Below, one piece after another: positions 33,011 to 34,145 of a stretch of 34,145 nt of DNA. Within the stretch, counting starts at the first letter, position 1, and every line of letters starts with the position of its first letter. Below the pieces are notes generated by a model. The model was given only the letters and a program-made list of their open reading frames with translations. It did no database searches and had not been told where the DNA came from. Source of the stretch: an uncultured Chloroflexota bacterium (lineage in GTDB: Bacteria > Chloroflexota > Dehalococcoidia > Lucifugimonadales > CAJWER01); assembly GCA_913030785.1 (NCBI GenBank), contig CAJWER010000003.1:1-34145 (forward strand), given 5' to 3'. The position numbers and the translations under genes are program-made.

Positions 33011-33243
33011 GAACTAAGTAAAAGTCTGAGCCTTGTTTGGCGCGATTTCTAATGGAACTTCAATCTCTAGTTGGTGTCGATACTAGAGGTAAGAGTATCA
33101 ACGTACGTGATATACTTGATAGGCTTAGTTATATTCCTATTGGCCGGCCTTTAAGCCTATATTCTGGTTCAGAAACTTTAGTAATTCTTGTTGTAATTGG
33201 TCCGAGGTTAACGCGGATGCAGATTAAGGAGAGGTTATTTTCG
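33011..33243 (+). promoter_or_regulatory. Archaellin leader: extended -10 promoter and 9-bp inverted repeat
   Basis: TG-A-TATACT (33108-33116) is an extended -10. Directly after it ATAGGCTTA (33119-33127) is repeated inverted as TAAGCCTAT (33152-33160), enclosing GGCCGGCC (33142-33149). A second possible promoter is TTCAGA (33168-33173) with TGTAAT (33192-33197), spacer 18. CTCTAG/CTAGAG at 33065-33070/33083-33088 is a further small repeat. AAGGAG (33226-33231) is the ribosome site, rather far (12 bases) from ATG 33244. Confidence 0.5.
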
Positions 33244-33891
33244 ATGGTTGACGGTTGTTTAAAAAAGACATTTTCTCGGTTTTGTAAAGATAGGTCAGGA
33301 ATCACAGGGTTGGAAACAGCCATTGTTTTAATAGCCTTCGTAGTCGTGGCGGCAGTATTTGCGTTTACTGTTCTTACGACTGGACTGTTCACATCAGAAA
33401 AAGCAAAAGAAACTGCTTTAGCTGGCGTAGCCACGACATCCTCGTCCATGACTATTAAAGGCAATATTATCGCTCGAGCAACGGCAGGGGCTAATCCAAC
33501 TGTTGAGGTCGTACGCGTGAAAGTGGCTACTGCAACAGGCGTGGAGCCAGTACTATTTGACCCTGAACAGATTTTGGTTACATATCAGGACGATAATAAC
33601 GTCGAGCAGCTTGCCTATCCTGGAGGGGCAACAGGCGTAATAACCACTGCAGCAACTGTAACAGCGTGTAAGAATAGAACTACACACACTTGGTGTTACG
33701 CTCGTGATGGAGCTGATTTATTGTTAGACCCGGGTGAAGTTAACGAACTGTATATATTCGTGGACGACCTTGCGACAAAGCTAGGGGCGAATAAGCAATT
33801 CACTGTAGAGATAATCCCACAAGATGGAGCAGTACTTAAATTTGAACGGAGGACTCCGCTTAGCTTATCTCCGGTGATGAACTTAAATTAA
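33244..33891 (+). CDS. arlB: Archaellin (archaeal-type flagellin), major filament protein
   Basis: The 215-residue protein has a class III (type IV pilin-like) signal: a charged leader ending KKTFSRFCKDRSG, likely cut after Gly19, then ITGLETAIVLIAFVVVAAVF and an FTVLTTGLFTSEKAKET continuation. This hydrophobic helix, and the following SSSMTIKGNIIA, match the archaellin pattern, closest in memory to Thermoprotei/Sulfolobales ArlB (GLxTAI-LIAF...GLF--QKAK). The mature position +5 is Glu. The outer domain is beta-rich with two cysteines (TACKN, TWCYA) that could pair. The reading frame is open upstream to 33037, but AAGGAG and the signal peptide support ATG 33244. A single-subunit filament driven by an ArlI/ArlJ motor would be expected. 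No motor gene is in the window. G+C is low (22 of 60 bases at 33241-33300). Confidence 0.85.
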   Translation: MVDGCLKKTFSRFCKDRSGITGLETAIVLIAFVVVAAVFAFTVLTTGLFTSEKAKETALAGVATTSSSMTIKGNIIARATAGANPTVEVVRVKVATATGVEPVLFDPEQILVTYQDDNNVEQLAYPGGATGVITTAATVTACKNRTTHTWCYARDGADLLLDPGEVNELYIFVDDLATKLGANKQFTVEIIPQDGAVLKFERRTPLSLSPVMNLN

Positions 33892-33942
33892 ATATATTGG
33901 TAAGTCTGCTCGTATATTCAATTAAATAGCTGTTCGGTATTA

Positions 33943-33982
33943 TTTAGCCGGGATAAGAATCTATTCCGGCTAAATTGTTTAG
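33943..33982 (+). terminator. Stem-loop after the archaellin gene, probable terminator
   Basis: TTTAGCCGGGATA (33943-33955) pairs with TATTCCGGCTAAA (33962-33974) with one G-T pair and loop AGAATC. TTGTTTAG follows. A leaky terminator here would let the archaellin be made in excess of the downstream genes, as expected for a filament protein. Confidence 0.65.
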
Positions 33983-34016
33983 ACAGATCAAATGGTAATT
34001 ACAACAGAGGTATGGA

Positions 34017-34145
34017 ATGGTTCGTTCAGATGGAAGGCAAGATGATCGGCTTGAATCGCTTGAGTTAGAGTTCAATCTTCTTAAAACGGAGATTAGACAA
34101 ACCTTAATTGACGTAAAAGAGTTCGTCATGAAAGGAAGGTCAGTA
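34017..34145 (+). CDS. Start of a coiled-coil-like protein, possibly an archaellum accessory gene (runs off the window)
   Basis: ATG 34017 is preceded by AGAGG (34006-34010) with six bases spacing. The 43 visible residues (MVRSDGRQDDRLESLELEFN, then LLKTEIRQTLIDVKEFVMKG) show a heptad of Leu, Ile and Val with charged residues between, as in a coiled coil. It follows the archaellin after a terminator-like hairpin, and archaeal clusters place accessory genes such as ArlC/D/E/F there. The short fragment does not allow a family call. It shares the low G+C of its neighbours. Confidence 0.55.
   Translation, partial: MVRSDGRQDDRLESLELEFNLLKTEIRQTLIDVKEFVMKGRSV

Overview
The window looks like a chromosomal segment of a free-living, aerobic member of the Chloroflexota, probably near the SAR202/Dehalococcoidia-type lineages. 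That placement is an inference. It rests on the mix of gene families (caa3 oxidase with CtaA/CtaB/CtaG/SCO, CocE/NonD hydrolase, KDG-dehydratase-like FAH protein, DUF5343 protein, GWNLVS-type surface protein), frequent GTG/TTG starts with clear Shine-Dalgarno sites, and an archaellin gene, a family known in Bacteria mainly from some Chloroflexota. No rRNA or tRNA gene, CRISPR array, insertion sequence or phage gene was seen.

Layout. Bases 1-4760 carry DNA housekeeping genes: the start of recA (minus strand, with a good promoter), a catalytically dead-looking glutamine-amidotransferase-like protein, a DUF5343 protein, a folded-looking intergenic stretch, then gyrA with its own promoter and a strong terminator. 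Bases 4800-7910 hold a secreted M28 peptidase lipoprotein and ffh (SRP GTPase), separated by a 16-bp stem-loop. Bases 8036-11906 hold a Gfo/Idh/MocA oxidoreductase with a fused C-terminal zinc ribbon, a CocE/NonD serine hydrolase, a HAD hydrolase and a small membrane protein.

Bases 11916-19915 form one respiratory block: heme A synthesis (ctaA, ctaB), a promoter, the caa3 oxidase subunits (coxB with fused cytochrome c, coxA, coxC, subunit IV), the assembly factor ctaG, a small membrane protein and a SCO copper chaperone. Together these build and metallate a cytochrome c oxidase. Bases 20066-23944 are mixed metabolic genes (histidine phosphatase, small zinc ribbon, a large unrecognised TIM-barrel-like protein, FAH family), followed by pyrG and rho.

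From about 27780 onward the content turns to the cell surface: a 953-residue secreted protein (S-layer candidate) behind two promoters and an attenuator-like leader, a second secreted multidomain protein, an archaellin with a class III signal peptide, and the first 43 codons of a coiled-coil-like protein. Base composition falls from roughly 55-63% G+C in sampled lines of the housekeeping part to about 37-43% within the second surface gene, and stays low to the window end. The most interesting part is this low-GC edge, which looks like the start of a bacterial archaellum (rotary filament) locus continuing outside the window.
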